From Cruorifilaria tuberocauda (taxonomy: Eukaryota; Nematoda; Chromadorea; Rhabditida; Onchocercidae): a DNA stretch of 30,002 bases. Position 1 is the first letter of the stretch, and every line of letters starts with the position of its first letter. The translations under genes were made by a program, and so were the position numbers. Below the pieces are notes generated by a model that did not search any database, had not been told where the DNA came from, and was given only the letters and a program-made list of their open reading frames with translations. Positions 1 to 10,327 of this stretch are shown here, one piece after another. Where the stretch lies: positions 1 through 30,002 of the forward strand of contig JABVXU010000630.1 in NCBI GenBank assembly GCA_013365365.1, read 5' to 3'.

Positions 1-268
1 AATAATAGTTATGATAATAATTTAATTATTAACAATAGCAGTAATAATTTAAATAGAAATAAATGATTTATTCGATTTTAAATTTAGATATTGAAAGTAT
101 CATAAGTGATTGCTAAGTTATAAGGTGATAATTGGGCGAATGAATTTGACATGATTGATTCTATGATTCCATGATACTGATATGATATTGTGATATTTCA
201 GGATTAGATATAATAAAAGAAATGAAATATATTTTTTTAATACTGATAAACTTTGACCTTTTTTTTAG

Positions 269-3063
269 TGGTATTAAATGAAACCGAACGATTAGCAAAA
301 CGAAAAATGATAAATGATAATCGTGTGCGACGTAAAGTGGAACATTTGCGAATGGTACTAAAAACAGGCTCAATGGCTGATAAACAGGATGAATTTCAAG
401 CACGTATTAATCAAATAACTGCAAATTATTGTAAAATTCTCGATACTACATTGGAGGTAAAAGTTTAAAGTTCATTTAAAAATACAGTTTTAAGTAAAGT
501 AACAACAAATTGCAATAGTTAGAATTTTGAAAATCTTACGATTATTTGCAATATTAAAATTTTTTCAATTTTAATTTAATTAATTTAAACATTTAGAAAT
601 TATTTGTTTTTTATTTAAAAAATTATTTAAAATTAAATTAATCAAAATTATTTGAAAAAATTAGTTAATTAACTAGATTCAAAAATTCAATTCTTGTAAA
701 AATTTGCATACAAATAAAGCATTTTTACCTGAATGATTAATTAATAATTGAAATGAAATTTTAGAATTTAATAATTTTAACACATTAATTTTACATGATT
801 AATTAATAGGTAATTAGCCATTTTCCTTGTTTTTAAAAAAATTTCCGTATTTAAATATCCGGAAATTTTTTTGATTGATTTAATTTATTGAATTAATCAA
901 ACTAAAATCATTATTGATTGAAATAGTATTTTTGTAATTTTTCATTTGATATAAGAACTTTTTTTGGTTTAATGGTTATCATTTAACTTAATCATTCCTG
1001 TAATGAAGTAGGTGATATTGATTGGTATTGATATAATGGATTATTTACTTAATCTAATCGTCTTTTGCTAGAGTAATTGAATGATGATAAAGAAACGAAA
1101 AAGTTTCTAAATCAAGGATATCGTACTTTTCTCCCTCTCTGAATGTACTTCTCTCTTTCTCCTTCTCTCTCTCTCTCTCACTCTGTCTCTAAATTAATTC
1201 AATTACAATAATTCCATTTCCAATAAGTAATGATAAAACTTGAAATGACTTGGCTAAATGATAATCAATAAGTGATATCGATTTCAAGAATCTAATTGTG
1301 ATAAGTAATGATAAAACTTGAAATCAAAAAGTATGTGAAATGTTTTTTGATAATTTTAATAATTTTTATGGTTTTTTTCTTTTTTAGCATAATTTCAAAT
1401 CCGATATGAAATCAGAACGATTATCTGAACTGATCACTTTAATCACTGAACAAGTACGACAGTTTGCTGAAACAATCGAAGTCTACCAAACTGTTTGTTA
1501 ATTAATTTAATTATCAATTATTGATTAAAATTAAAAATTTAAAAATTATCTAAAATACATGAAAAAATTTTTCAGGTTTCTTTTTTTGTCATCGCTTAAT
1601 TTTTTTTTTTTTAATTCAAATTTACTGCTATATGATCAGAGGTGTGAATTGATAATAGATGATTATCGATTGTATTCTGTTAATCGATTGATTGATTGAA
1701 TCATTAATGAATTGATTTTTTTTTAGTTAAAACCATTGGAACAAGAAGAGATAATTAGGAAAAGTTGGCTAGCAGTTAAAATTCTACAAATTATCCATGA
1801 ATTCAATCCAACGGAACGTTGTCTTATGCTAGCCAATGATACAACTTATATAGCCGCTACTGGTGATTATTCGGCATTGGATAAGACGACGAAAATTTTT
1901 GAAAATTTAATAAATTTGGCTTCAAGTTTTGATTGCATACAATTGGAAAATCGACAATTAGCCTTGTTATCAGCTTTACTAATTTACAATCCTGATAATG
2001 TAAAAGAATGTGTAAGTTAATTTGTGTTACGATGATAATAACAATTATCATTATTGCCATGTTCTCATTATCATTATCATTATCACTATCACTATCACAC
2101 TAATACTATGAATGATTAAAATTGATCATATTTGATTAATTGCTAGAAATTATTGAAATTTTCTATTTTAATTAATCAACAGTGTATTCCATCGATTTTT
2201 TGTAATTATATTAAATTGAAATTAAAGGACTGGAATTAAAACATTGAAATTAAATGTATTAAAATATAATCAAATAATTTCTTTACATTTTATTAATTCA
2301 AATTGAGAGAGAAAAAAAAAGGAATACATTTAGTTTCAGTGATTTTTCTTTTTTTATTATTATTATATTAATAATTATTATCACATCAATAAATATCATC
2401 GTATTAAGTGTTATCATGTTAATAATTATTATAATAATAAATATTATCATATTATTATCACAACAATAAATATTATCATATTAATTACTATCACACCAAT
2501 AGCTATTATCATATCATAAGTATTATCATATTAATAATTATTATCATAATAAATATTATCAGATCAATAAATATTATCATATTAATTACTGTAACATTAA
2601 CAATTATTATCACATTAATAAATATCATCGCATTATTATCACATTAATAATTACTATCATAATAATTATTACCATATTATTATCATATCAATAAATATTA
2701 TCATATCAATCGTTATCACATTAATATTATCATTTCCTTACTTTTTAGAAACAATTATTCTGTATTTTTTCTTGTAGTAAAATTTGAATTATTGCAATTT
2801 TTTAATTTTAATTTTGAAATAATCAATAAATCAATAATTAATTTTAGAAAGAAAAAGTTAACAAAGTACATATGGAATTATGGAAATGCTTACAAAGTAT
2901 CAGTGAAATACATGATGATGAATCTACTGATTTATTACATTGGCCAAATCTGCTTGTACGAATACCGTATCTGCTCCTTACCGTTTCCAATATGCAAGAA
3001 TTCTTTCAAGATGAAAATAATATCAATGCAATATCAAATATTCTTCTTTTTAAATTCACATGA
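269..3063 (+). CDS. Nuclear hormone receptor, hinge and ligand-binding domain (5' partial)
   Basis: Four exons are read: 269-456, 1388-1492, 1727-2011 and 2848-3063 (stop TGA). All junctions have T-rich AG acceptors and GT donors; the frame stays open throughout, giving about 263 codons. The first exon enters with TG completing a codon, so at least one upstream exon with the zinc-finger DNA-binding domain is missing. Exon 1 carries the basic C-terminal extension (LAKRKMINDNRVRR), very like the thyroid-receptor hinge. Exon 2 reads as helices 1-3 (SELITLITEQVRQFAETI). Exon 3 holds the helix 4-5 signature (EQEEIIRKSWLAVKIL) and, later, ALLSALLIYNPD typical of helix 8. Exon 4 has HWPNLLVRIPYLL, matching helix 10-11. 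The protein would be a ligand- or cofactor-responsive nuclear transcription factor. NR1 subfamily is favoured; the exact group is inference. The protein ends ILLFKFT, where the AF-2 helix should be. Confidence 0.85.
1131..1190. repeat. Pyrimidine (CT)n tract in receptor intron 1
   Basis: An interrupted CT microsatellite lies in the 931-base first visible intron (457-1387). The rest of that intron is AT-rich with no coding signal. A 22-base direct repeat (around 1226 and 1303) sits just downstream. Confidence 0.85.
2343..2745. repeat. ATTATCATATTAATAA-type microsatellite in receptor intron 3
   Basis: About 400 bases are built from degenerate ATTATCA/ATTAATAA/CAATAAAT units. They fill most of the intron between the third and fourth visible exons. 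No coding potential is seen. Confidence 0.85.
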
Positions 3064-3163
3064 ATTAATTTAAGCAAAATTAGCTTGAAAGTTAGCTAAG
3101 AGTTAAAATGAGTTAGACATTTGAAGCTTAATTAAATTAAAAGCTTAGACACTTTTAACTTTT

Positions 3164-3169
3164 AATAAA
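3164..3169 (+). terminator. Candidate poly(A) signal of the receptor gene
   Basis: AATAAA lies about 100 bases after the receptor stop codon. In such AT-rich DNA the hexamer is common, so this is weak support. Confidence 0.35.
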
Positions 3170-3231
3170 TTAAGCTTTTAACATACGGTAAGTAATACGG
3201 TAAGTTTTTAACAGCTATATTTAGCTTTGAA

Positions 3232-3280
3232 CTGAATGTCGGACAGATAAGGCTTAAGCTGAATGTCGGACAGATAAGGC
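3232..3280. repeat. Two 22-bp direct repeats
   Basis: The 22-base unit beginning CTGAATGTCGGACAGATA occurs exactly at 3232-3253 and 3259-3280, separated by TTAAG. Just upstream ACGGTAAGT is also doubled (around 3185 and 3196). Confidence 0.9.
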
Positions 3281-4638
3281 AAATTCATTTAAACCATAAT
3301 AGATAATCAAATTTGGATAGAACGTTTGACGTCATAATTACGTTAAACAGGATGGGATTAATATAGGATTAGGATATGGTACGGAGATAAATTCAGCTTA
3401 AGCGTGGTTGAATTTGGATAAAATGTTTGACGTGACAGCGTGAATTATTGAGATTTGAAGATCGACGAATAGTAGACGTTGACTTAATCTAAGACGAAAG
3501 TATCAGAATTTAAATATGACGAAATTAAGTTTATATAACGTCATTTTACGTCATTTTATGGCGTGAAATTTCAAGCGTAGAATAATAATGAGAAAGTAAG
3601 TAAGGAATTGAATACTTTTAGGTAAGAATTAATTAACAGAGATATATTCCTAATTACTAGTATTTCGATTAAGAATATTACGAAAAGCCACAAAATCAAA
3701 TTACTTATATATCACCTAAAAAATTTAATTAATTAAATAGGATAAAGCGTCAATAGTGATATATTAGATTGATAAGGAGGAAAAGCACGAGAATTAAATT
3801 TATACTTATTATATTAAATTTATATTTATTTGATATACTTATTACTATATTAACTCATATTATAATTTATATTTAGCTAAATTTGTGAATTATTGATTTA
3901 TTGATTATTTAGAACAGGTAAGATTTAAACAACAAAAACAAGCAAGCACATAGGTAAGATGTGCAATTTTTTTTTATAATTGATAAAATGTAGAATTAGC
4001 TGAAATATCATAAGCATTATTGGAAACAAATTATCAGTAAGAGAGCAGTCAGGTAAGTCAATTTAAATACTACTCAAGCATTTCAGCATTCCTTTTGTTT
4101 TTGAAAAATTCAAATATTTTAAATTAAAATATAACTCTTATCATTTTAACAAGTTTTATCATACATTGCAATATTTCGAATAACTTTACTCAATTTCTAT
4201 TTTCGATTGATAATGTTGATCGATTGTATTATTTATCATTAACAATTGCAATTTTCATAATTTCTTTCATTTTTACAGATACAATCAAAAGTTGGAATCG
4301 ACCTGGAATCGATTTAAATTACAATGATGGATAATTTTTTTAATTTAACTTTTAAAAATTTGGAAAAACAAAAATTTTTTTTTTGAATAATCTAATCAAA
4401 TGAAAAAATTTTTCGACTTTTTTATGCGTAACAAAACTTTTGCCAGAAAATTTCGATTAATTAAAATAAATTTTCAATTTAAAATTAAAAAAAAATTTTT
4501 AATTTAAAATTTAAAAAGAAAAATTTTGCACATTTCAAAAAATAATTTCACATACACTTTTATTTCTTGAACATTTTTTAAATTTTAAAAATAAAATATT
4601 TCTCTCTTTTCGGCTATAAATTTTCGATTTTTTTTTTT

Positions 4639-4788
4639 GGCAACTTTTCGAATAAAACTTTTTTCGCTTTTTTTTTGGCAACTTTTCGAATAAAACTTTT
4701 TTCGCTTTTTTTTGGCAACTTTTCGAATAAAACTTTTTTCGCTTTCTTTGGCAACTTTTCGAATAAAACTTTTTTCGCTTTTTTTTTG
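4639..4788. repeat. Four-copy 36-38 bp tandem array
   Basis: The unit GGCAACTTTTCGAATAAAAC followed by TTTTTTCGCT and a T-run starts at 4639, 4677, 4714 and 4750. Copies differ mainly in T-run length, so the period shrinks from 38 to 37 to 36. This is consistent with recent tandem expansion. Confidence 0.92.
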
Positions 4789-4921
4789 ATTGTCTTACAC
4801 GTAAATACTTAATTGTAATTGTTTGAGCAATTTGTTCAAAGTGGTTCCATTATTTGATAAGTATTTGCGCTATCAAAACTATCAAACAAAACTATCTTAA
4901 AACCAAACAATCAAGATTGTC

Positions 4922-5140
4922 TGATTTATTTTAATTTCAGTTACCAGTTGATTTTCCTCTAGGTAATTGTTATACTGAATTACGAAGTATTAATAATAAG
5001 TTATCAAAGCTATCAAGTAAGACTATTAAAACAATCAAGGCTATCGATGTGAATTATTTCCGATTTATTTTAATTTCAATTACCAGTTAATTTTCCTCTA
5101 GGTAATTGTTATACAGAAATATGAATTATTAATATTAAGC
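4922..5140. repeat. Imperfect tandem duplication, period about 139 bp
   Basis: The block from TGATTTATTTTAATTTCAG through the following CTCTAGGTAATTGTTATAC at 4922-4975 recurs with few changes from 5061. The copies are flanked by related ACTATCAAA/CAATCAAG words. Confidence 0.8.
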
Positions 5141-5624
5141 CGATAATACTGTCAATGAAAAATTCAAAAAATCATGCTTTAATCGAGAAATTTCCTCGTT
5201 TACACCTACAAAATTTATTAATAATATACATAGGTAATTGAATAATTGAATACGAAATTAATTTGAACAAAGGGAAAGAATGGAATGAGTAATGAAAAGT
5301 GTAAATTTAAAATTACTAATACAAAATACCAAAAAAAAATTAATAAATTATAAACTATCAATTCAGATGTCTATTTATTGTACAAACATATTACTTAATA
5401 ATACTTTATTGTTGTAGTAACTAGGCAACAATAAGATGATCTTATTTACACTGTAGTAGCAAATTAATCATACAGCATGTTATTGTTGTAACAATTAAAT
5501 GGTAATACGAATTGCATTTACATTACAATTGAAAAGTGTACGAATATAAAAGAGTAATTAATAAAGAATTGACCTTTACTTGATCTTTGAAAGTTAATGA
5601 AAAGAGAAAAAAAAAAGCCATTAA

Positions 5625-8600
5625 TTACATATCAGTAACAATTAGGCTCTTTTTTATCTCGGTAATATGAAAATTTTCTTTCGTATCACTTCGTGCTATC
5701 TCATAACAGCAATTATCATAAAAACCGGTTCTTAAACTGGTTGATAATTTCCGCGGTGATGATGATGGGATATCCCCGTGATATGCTTGAATAGTTGATC
5801 CGGTAAAAAAGATTTCAACCGATTCACTGTAATTTTCGTTTTCATCTGCATCAATCAAACTGTATACTATCTGTAATGATATCATGATAACTGATAAATT
5901 AATCACTTAATAGCTGATTAATCAGTTGCATAATAATGAATTGAATGATCTGATATGATAAGGTGATTATATTGAGGAAATAATAAAAGTTTAAAAAATA
6001 CAAAGATTAAAAATTTTAATTAATATTCAGCTAAAATTGATTATTTAATTTCATTTAAATTATTTAATTTAAGTAAATGGAATAATTTATTTTGCAAAAG
6101 AAAAATCACATTACATTAGGATCAATTCATCATTGGTTATTAAGAAAGAAATCATTCGAGGTACTTAAATTAAAAGGTAAAATATTTAAATTTATTTGAA
6201 TTAAGTAATCAATTCCTGTAGTTGTTAAATTACTCTAAAATTCAAATGCTAATTTTAAAGTTAAATCTTGAAAATTTTTGATTCCATTACTTTAGCACAT
6301 CAAAGGAAATCATCCCACGTACTTGAATTAATTTAAATTAAATAATCAATCCGTGCAGTTATTCAATTATTGTAAAATTCAAATGCTAAGTTTTAAGCTA
6401 AAAGTCAAAAATTTTGATATCATTACTTTAGCATATCATTGAAAACTTAAAAATGGTATCAATCTATAAATCTTATTAAGTCAAATTTCTTTTCATTATC
6501 AAGTTTAGAACTTACTTATTTCATAAACTTAACTGATTAAAATAAAACTTTATGAACCATGGAATTAAGAAAAAAAATCATCTCTCGTATTTGAATTAAT
6601 TTTAAATATCGAATTTAAGTACCGGTAAAGTTGATATTTCGTCATATGCAGCTTGTACAATAGCTTTTACCGTCTTTTCATCATTATCGCTATTATCAAT
6701 AACGATTTTATGGCCATCATCAGCTCGTCCAATATGTACGATATGTCTTAAATGGTTATTTTAAATTTAAATTTAAGTATTTTCATTTTCGAAAATTCAT
6801 TTAACTAAACCACTCATTGTATAATTATGCAAAACTAAGAGTGAATTACAATTCTTAAGTATAATTTATGGAATTCTATAAAAATGCTAAACTTTCTCAG
6901 ATATAATACACGCTTTTATTAGTAATTTAAATTTGAAATTTGAAATTTTTTTTAGTGATTCAAAGTAATTCAAATTTGAATACTATTAAATTACTTCACA
7001 ATTTAAAGTTATTAATTTGCCTAATTTGTTGTTAATATTTCAATTAATTATTGATTAATAAAAATTTAGTTATTAATTTACTACGCTATTCTAAAAAGTC
7101 ACATCTTAATGTGATGAGTGTTTCAAAAACTAACAGGTTGTATTTGAAAAGTTTAATTTAGGATATCTTAAGAAATTAAATACATATAATTATTCCTAAT
7201 GCTAATTGGTATTTATTCTTTATCATTATAATCACACTATCATATCAGTATTATCAGCACGTTATGATGAATTTTTCTTCGTTGTAATTGATTTTATCAT
7301 TTCAATAAAATTTAAAATACTTGACTTGAATTCATTTGGTGGACCAATTTCAATTTTATTCTTGCTAAGCCTTCTTGATTGCTTTGTTAAGAGACGATTT
7401 CTTATCAACGTCTTATCGTTATCAGTTGATTTTGTTGGAAGTGGTGGCACTATCGAAGCTTTAACATTTACAATCATTTTATATAATTTATAATGAAAAA
7501 AGATTTAATAGCGAAAAATTCTCCTATTGAAACATTCTAATCATTTATCATTTTTTTTCCATCCTATTCAAAATTGATAAGGTGATATAGGCTAATTTGG
7601 TTTTGTTGATAATGATAATGATAATGATAAGCAATCTATAATATTGATAATGATAAATTATAATGATAATAATAATGAAAATTATAATAATGATAATGAT
7701 ATAATGATAATGATAAGCAATTTATAATAATGATAATGATAAATAATAATAATAGTAATAATGAAAATTATAGTAATGATAACAATATAATGATAATGAT
7801 AAGCAATTTATAATAATGGTAATGATAAACAATAATAATAATAATAATGAGAATAATAATAATGATAACAATATAATAATGATAATGATATAAGTTATTT
7901 ATTCAGTCTTTTTCCCTGTCCATTTAAGATAAAAAAATAAATAAATGAAATTGTATGAGAGTTTACATATCTGAATTGAATTGAATTTAATAAATATAAA
8001 AATTTGAAAGTTCAGGAATTAAATTAAGTTAAATTAAATTAATAATGGAAAATCTTACGAATAGACAAAACTGATTTTGTGAATAATTCTTTTGCTAGAT
8101 GGATATTTTTGTATTTTTGTACTGAATATTGTTCACTTGTTGGATTACTCGATTTAATTGATTTTGATTGAGTCAACTTTCGCTTCATACATGCTCGAAC
8201 TTTTTCAGCTATCTTAATTAATTCTGGAAGCTTGTAAAATTGTGCTTCATAAATAATTAAGCTTAGCTTATAATCATCGATTGGCAAAGGATAGCTCTTT
8301 CCATGGCGTAAATAACCAAGAATTATGGAAAATATCTCGCCATCACGATCGATAAATAAATGACGATTCTGAAAATTAATATAAATTATCATAAGTGATT
8401 TTTGATAAGACATATTCATAATGAGGAAACTAATTACAGGTGTGAAATTTTTTAATTTTTAACTTTCAGCTTTCTAGAAATTAACTATGATAATAATTGA
8501 TTAATGAAGTTAAATTTTCTTGCATTCTAATTTTCCTATCTTATTTTTGGCTTTTAAAATTAAGCATTAGCATATTTTGAAGCATTAATATACTGTGGAA

Positions 8601-9057
8601 TGAATTTCACACATAGCTATTGATTAGCTTAATTAAGACTTAAATATATTAATTAGCTTAATATTAATTAAGACAGGTAATTTGCCAAAAATTAAAATTT
8701 GAAAAACAGGTGATTTGCTAGAAATTGAACATTTAAAAATGGAGATTTTAAAAAATTTTTGAAGTTACTTCAATTAATTTGAATGACTTAATTCTTTAAA
8801 TTTCTAAAACGATGATTAGCATTGGCAATTAGCAATTTAATATTACTTTAACATAATTAGCAATTAGTACTTTTACTTTATCATCATATGATTTCAAGAT
8901 TGATTTTCTACAAAAAAAAAATTACCGAATCCAATAAATGATCCAATTTTGACGTAAATAGTTGCTGAAAATAGGAACCATCGATCGAAGTAAGCGTTTC
9001 TATTTTGGTTTTAAACAAACGTCCGCCAACATCCAAAACGACACGCCGTTTATCCAT
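5625..9057 (-). CDS. BTB/POZ (T1, KCTD-like) domain protein
   Basis: Minus-strand model, 314 aa: exons 8926-9057, 8059-8368, 7326-7458, 6623-6746 and 5625-5870. Exon lengths sum to 945 and all phases match. Exon 1 starts MDKRRVVLDVGGRLFKT; exon 2 continues with FIDRDG (residues 49-54), ILGYLRHG (60-67) and EAQFYKLPEL (85-94). This is the complete tetramerisation-type BTB fold of KCTD proteins. Members usually act as CUL3 ubiquitin-ligase adaptors or channel/receptor auxiliary subunits; which applies here is unknown. Residues about 105-190 form a basic, Ser/Lys-rich linker. Exon 4 (IVHIGRADDGHKIVID) and exon 5 (GSTIQAYHGDI, then GFYDNCCYEIARSD) look like a structured C-terminal domain I cannot name. 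Exons 1-2 are secure. Exon 3 limits (weak acceptor TTAAAG) and the exon 4-5 join are less so; without that join, exon 4 would read through to a stop at 6602-6604. Confidence 0.78.
6144..6450. repeat. Tandem duplication in KCTD-like gene intron 4, period about 158 bp
   Basis: GAAATCATT...GTACTT, then AAATTCAAATGCTAA and CATTACTTTAGCA, occur in the same order in two copies (from about 6148 and 6306). A shorter third relative starts near 6575, next to exon 4. Confidence 0.75.
7602..7890. repeat. TGATAATGATAAGCAAT microsatellite in KCTD-like gene intron 2
   Basis: Roughly 290 bases consist of TGATAA/TAATAA units with interspersed AAGCAATTTATAATAA. It lies between exon 2 and exon 3 of the minus-strand gene. 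The many TGATAA words match the GATA-factor core but are simply the repeat unit. Confidence 0.88.
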
Positions 9058-9078
9058 TTAATTTTTTACTCATTGCCT
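9050..9078 (-). promoter_or_regulatory. Possible trans-splice acceptor and short uORF before the KCTD-like start
   Basis: On the minus strand, TTTCAATAG ends at 9077, leaving a 19-base leader before the ATG at 9057. That leader holds another ATG (9073) opening a seven-codon frame (MSKKLNG) whose stop at 9050-9052 overlaps the main start in a different frame. Use of this acceptor is inferred. Confidence 0.3.
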
Positions 9079-10078
9079 ATTGAAATCAAATTTAAATTAT
9101 TTTCCAATTCATACCTATTGAAATTAAATTTAAATTACGTTATGTCTAAAATTAATACAAGTTTTTCAATTTTTTTTCTTATTCTATTTTAATTTTTGCA
9201 TTATTAATAGTGCGTATTTAATTAGTAAATGTGTAAAACAATGCGTAAAAATTTTACTTAAAAACACATTTAAAGTTAAATATTTTTTAATATTTATTTA
9301 TTATATTTAAAGTTAAATATTTTTAATAAACTTTTATCTTTAATTTATTTTTTATATTTAAGATTAAATATTTTTTATACTTAAAGTTAAATTTACTTTT
9401 TAGATTTAAAAAGTTAAATATTTTTTTGAGCGAAACTTTTACGTATTATTTTACGCATTTAAGCATTCAATGTGCATTACTGTTAATGTAAAAATTAAAA
9501 TAGAATAAAAATAAAATTGAAAAACTCGTACTTATCGTAAATATAACATATCCTTTCATGTTTATATTTTATAATAGTACGACATAAAAGTTATCGATAA
9601 TTATAAACAATTTTCGGAACGATTAATAAAGTTTACTAATTAGTTAATAAAGTTTACTAAATGATGAATTTAGGTTTTTAATTTAAGTTTAATGCATATT
9701 TAATGCGTAAGTGCAATTTAACAATTCAAGTTTTAACAATTTAAACTTTTTTAAAAACTATTTATTAATCATTGATGGAATTTTATTTATACATATGGTT
9801 TTTACTATTAATTACTTATTGATAAAATTTACTGTTTATTAATTACTGATGAATTTTAAAAAATTTCGTAATAAAGAAAATTGATAATAATTTAATTAAG
9901 TTCAAAATAATACACAAAATTCTTAATTATCACAAAGACTAACAAAGAGTAAAGAAAATTAAAATAATTTCAATAATTTTAAAATCTAAGATTTATGAGA
10001 TTAAAATCTAAGATTTATGAATAAAATTTCTAAAATATTATAAACAATCATTTCAACCTAAAAATACATAAGAAACAG
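9079..10078. other. AT-rich gap between divergent genes
   Basis: No gene is recognised. Degenerate TTAAAGTTAAATATTTTT repeats run from about 9264 to 9425. A duplicated AAAATCTAAGATTTATGA block lies near 9981-10020. The promoter of the KCTD-like gene should be at the left end. Confidence 0.6.
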
Positions 10079-10327
10079 GTTCTTGTTGAAATTTCCAATG
10101 CAAATTACTCTAGTTATAGAAGAATTCCAATTACTGTAAAGTACCGTAAAAGATTGCGAGGAAAATTTGTAATAGGTTTAATAAATGCAAAGATAATGTG
10201 CAAAATACCCAAAAATATACAATTATTTGAAATTAGAAAGGATATGGAAGAAAATAGGTTGTTATTTGAAATTTCAAATGACATAAATGAAAATAGAAGA
10301 GAAGGTGACGATGAATTGCTTGAGTAA
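10079..10327 (+). CDS. Unassigned open stretch, possible terminal exon or gene remnant
   Basis: A frame is open from 10034 and runs to TAA at 10325-10327. It could be entered through an AG at 10077-10078 (GAAACAG, a weak acceptor). That gives 82 codons with even, protein-like residue use: QVLVEISNANYSSYRR near the start, IPITVKYRKRLRGKFVIG in the middle, then an acidic tail EGDDELLE. The start and end share an internal similarity (VLVEISN versus LLFEISN). The only internal ATG (10196) would leave 43 residues. No family is recognised and no upstream exon is found, so a gene end, a pseudogene or a transposon fragment are all possible. Confidence 0.35.
   Translation, partial: VLVEISNANYSSYRRIPITVKYRKRLRGKFVIGLINAKIMCKIPKNIQLFEIRKDMEENRLLFEISNDINENRREGDDELLE

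Larger units (their letters stand above)
3064..5624. other. Intergenic region between convergent receptor and KCTD genes
   Basis: No long reading frame is present. From about 3300 to 4060 the plus strand is purine-rich and less repetitive, and it contains four copies of the donor consensus AGGTAAG (3620, 3916, 3952, 4051). A good acceptor (TTTTTACAG) ends at 4278. This could be a receptor 3' UTR or a non-coding transcript. The remainder is AT-rich repeat. TTTATT at 5374-5379 and 5405-5410 could be minus-strand poly(A) signals for the KCTD-like gene. Confidence 0.6.

Noticed and set aside
161..403. Minus-strand frame over the receptor hinge exon
   Set aside because: It is the antisense shadow of a clearly coding plus-strand exon and has no domain-like content.
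2343..2745. CRISPR-like regular repeats
   Set aside because: They are degenerate microsatellite units without constant spacers, in a eukaryotic intron.
5625..5906. Insulin-like or other small secreted peptide (Met start, hydrophobic N-terminus, GFYDNCCYE)
   Set aside because: The expected later A-chain cysteines are absent, and the hydrophobic start lies before an in-phase TTACAG acceptor at 5871. It joins exon 4 of the KCTD-like gene in frame, so it is better read as that gene's last exon.
7206..7493. Plus-strand frame of 95 residues
   Set aside because: It is antisense to exon 3 of the minus-strand KCTD-like gene and made mostly of AT-rich hydrophobic codons.
9470..9559. Minus-strand 29-residue frame with a signal-peptide-like core
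   Set aside because: It is short, very AT-rich and hydrophobic by composition alone, with no supporting exon.
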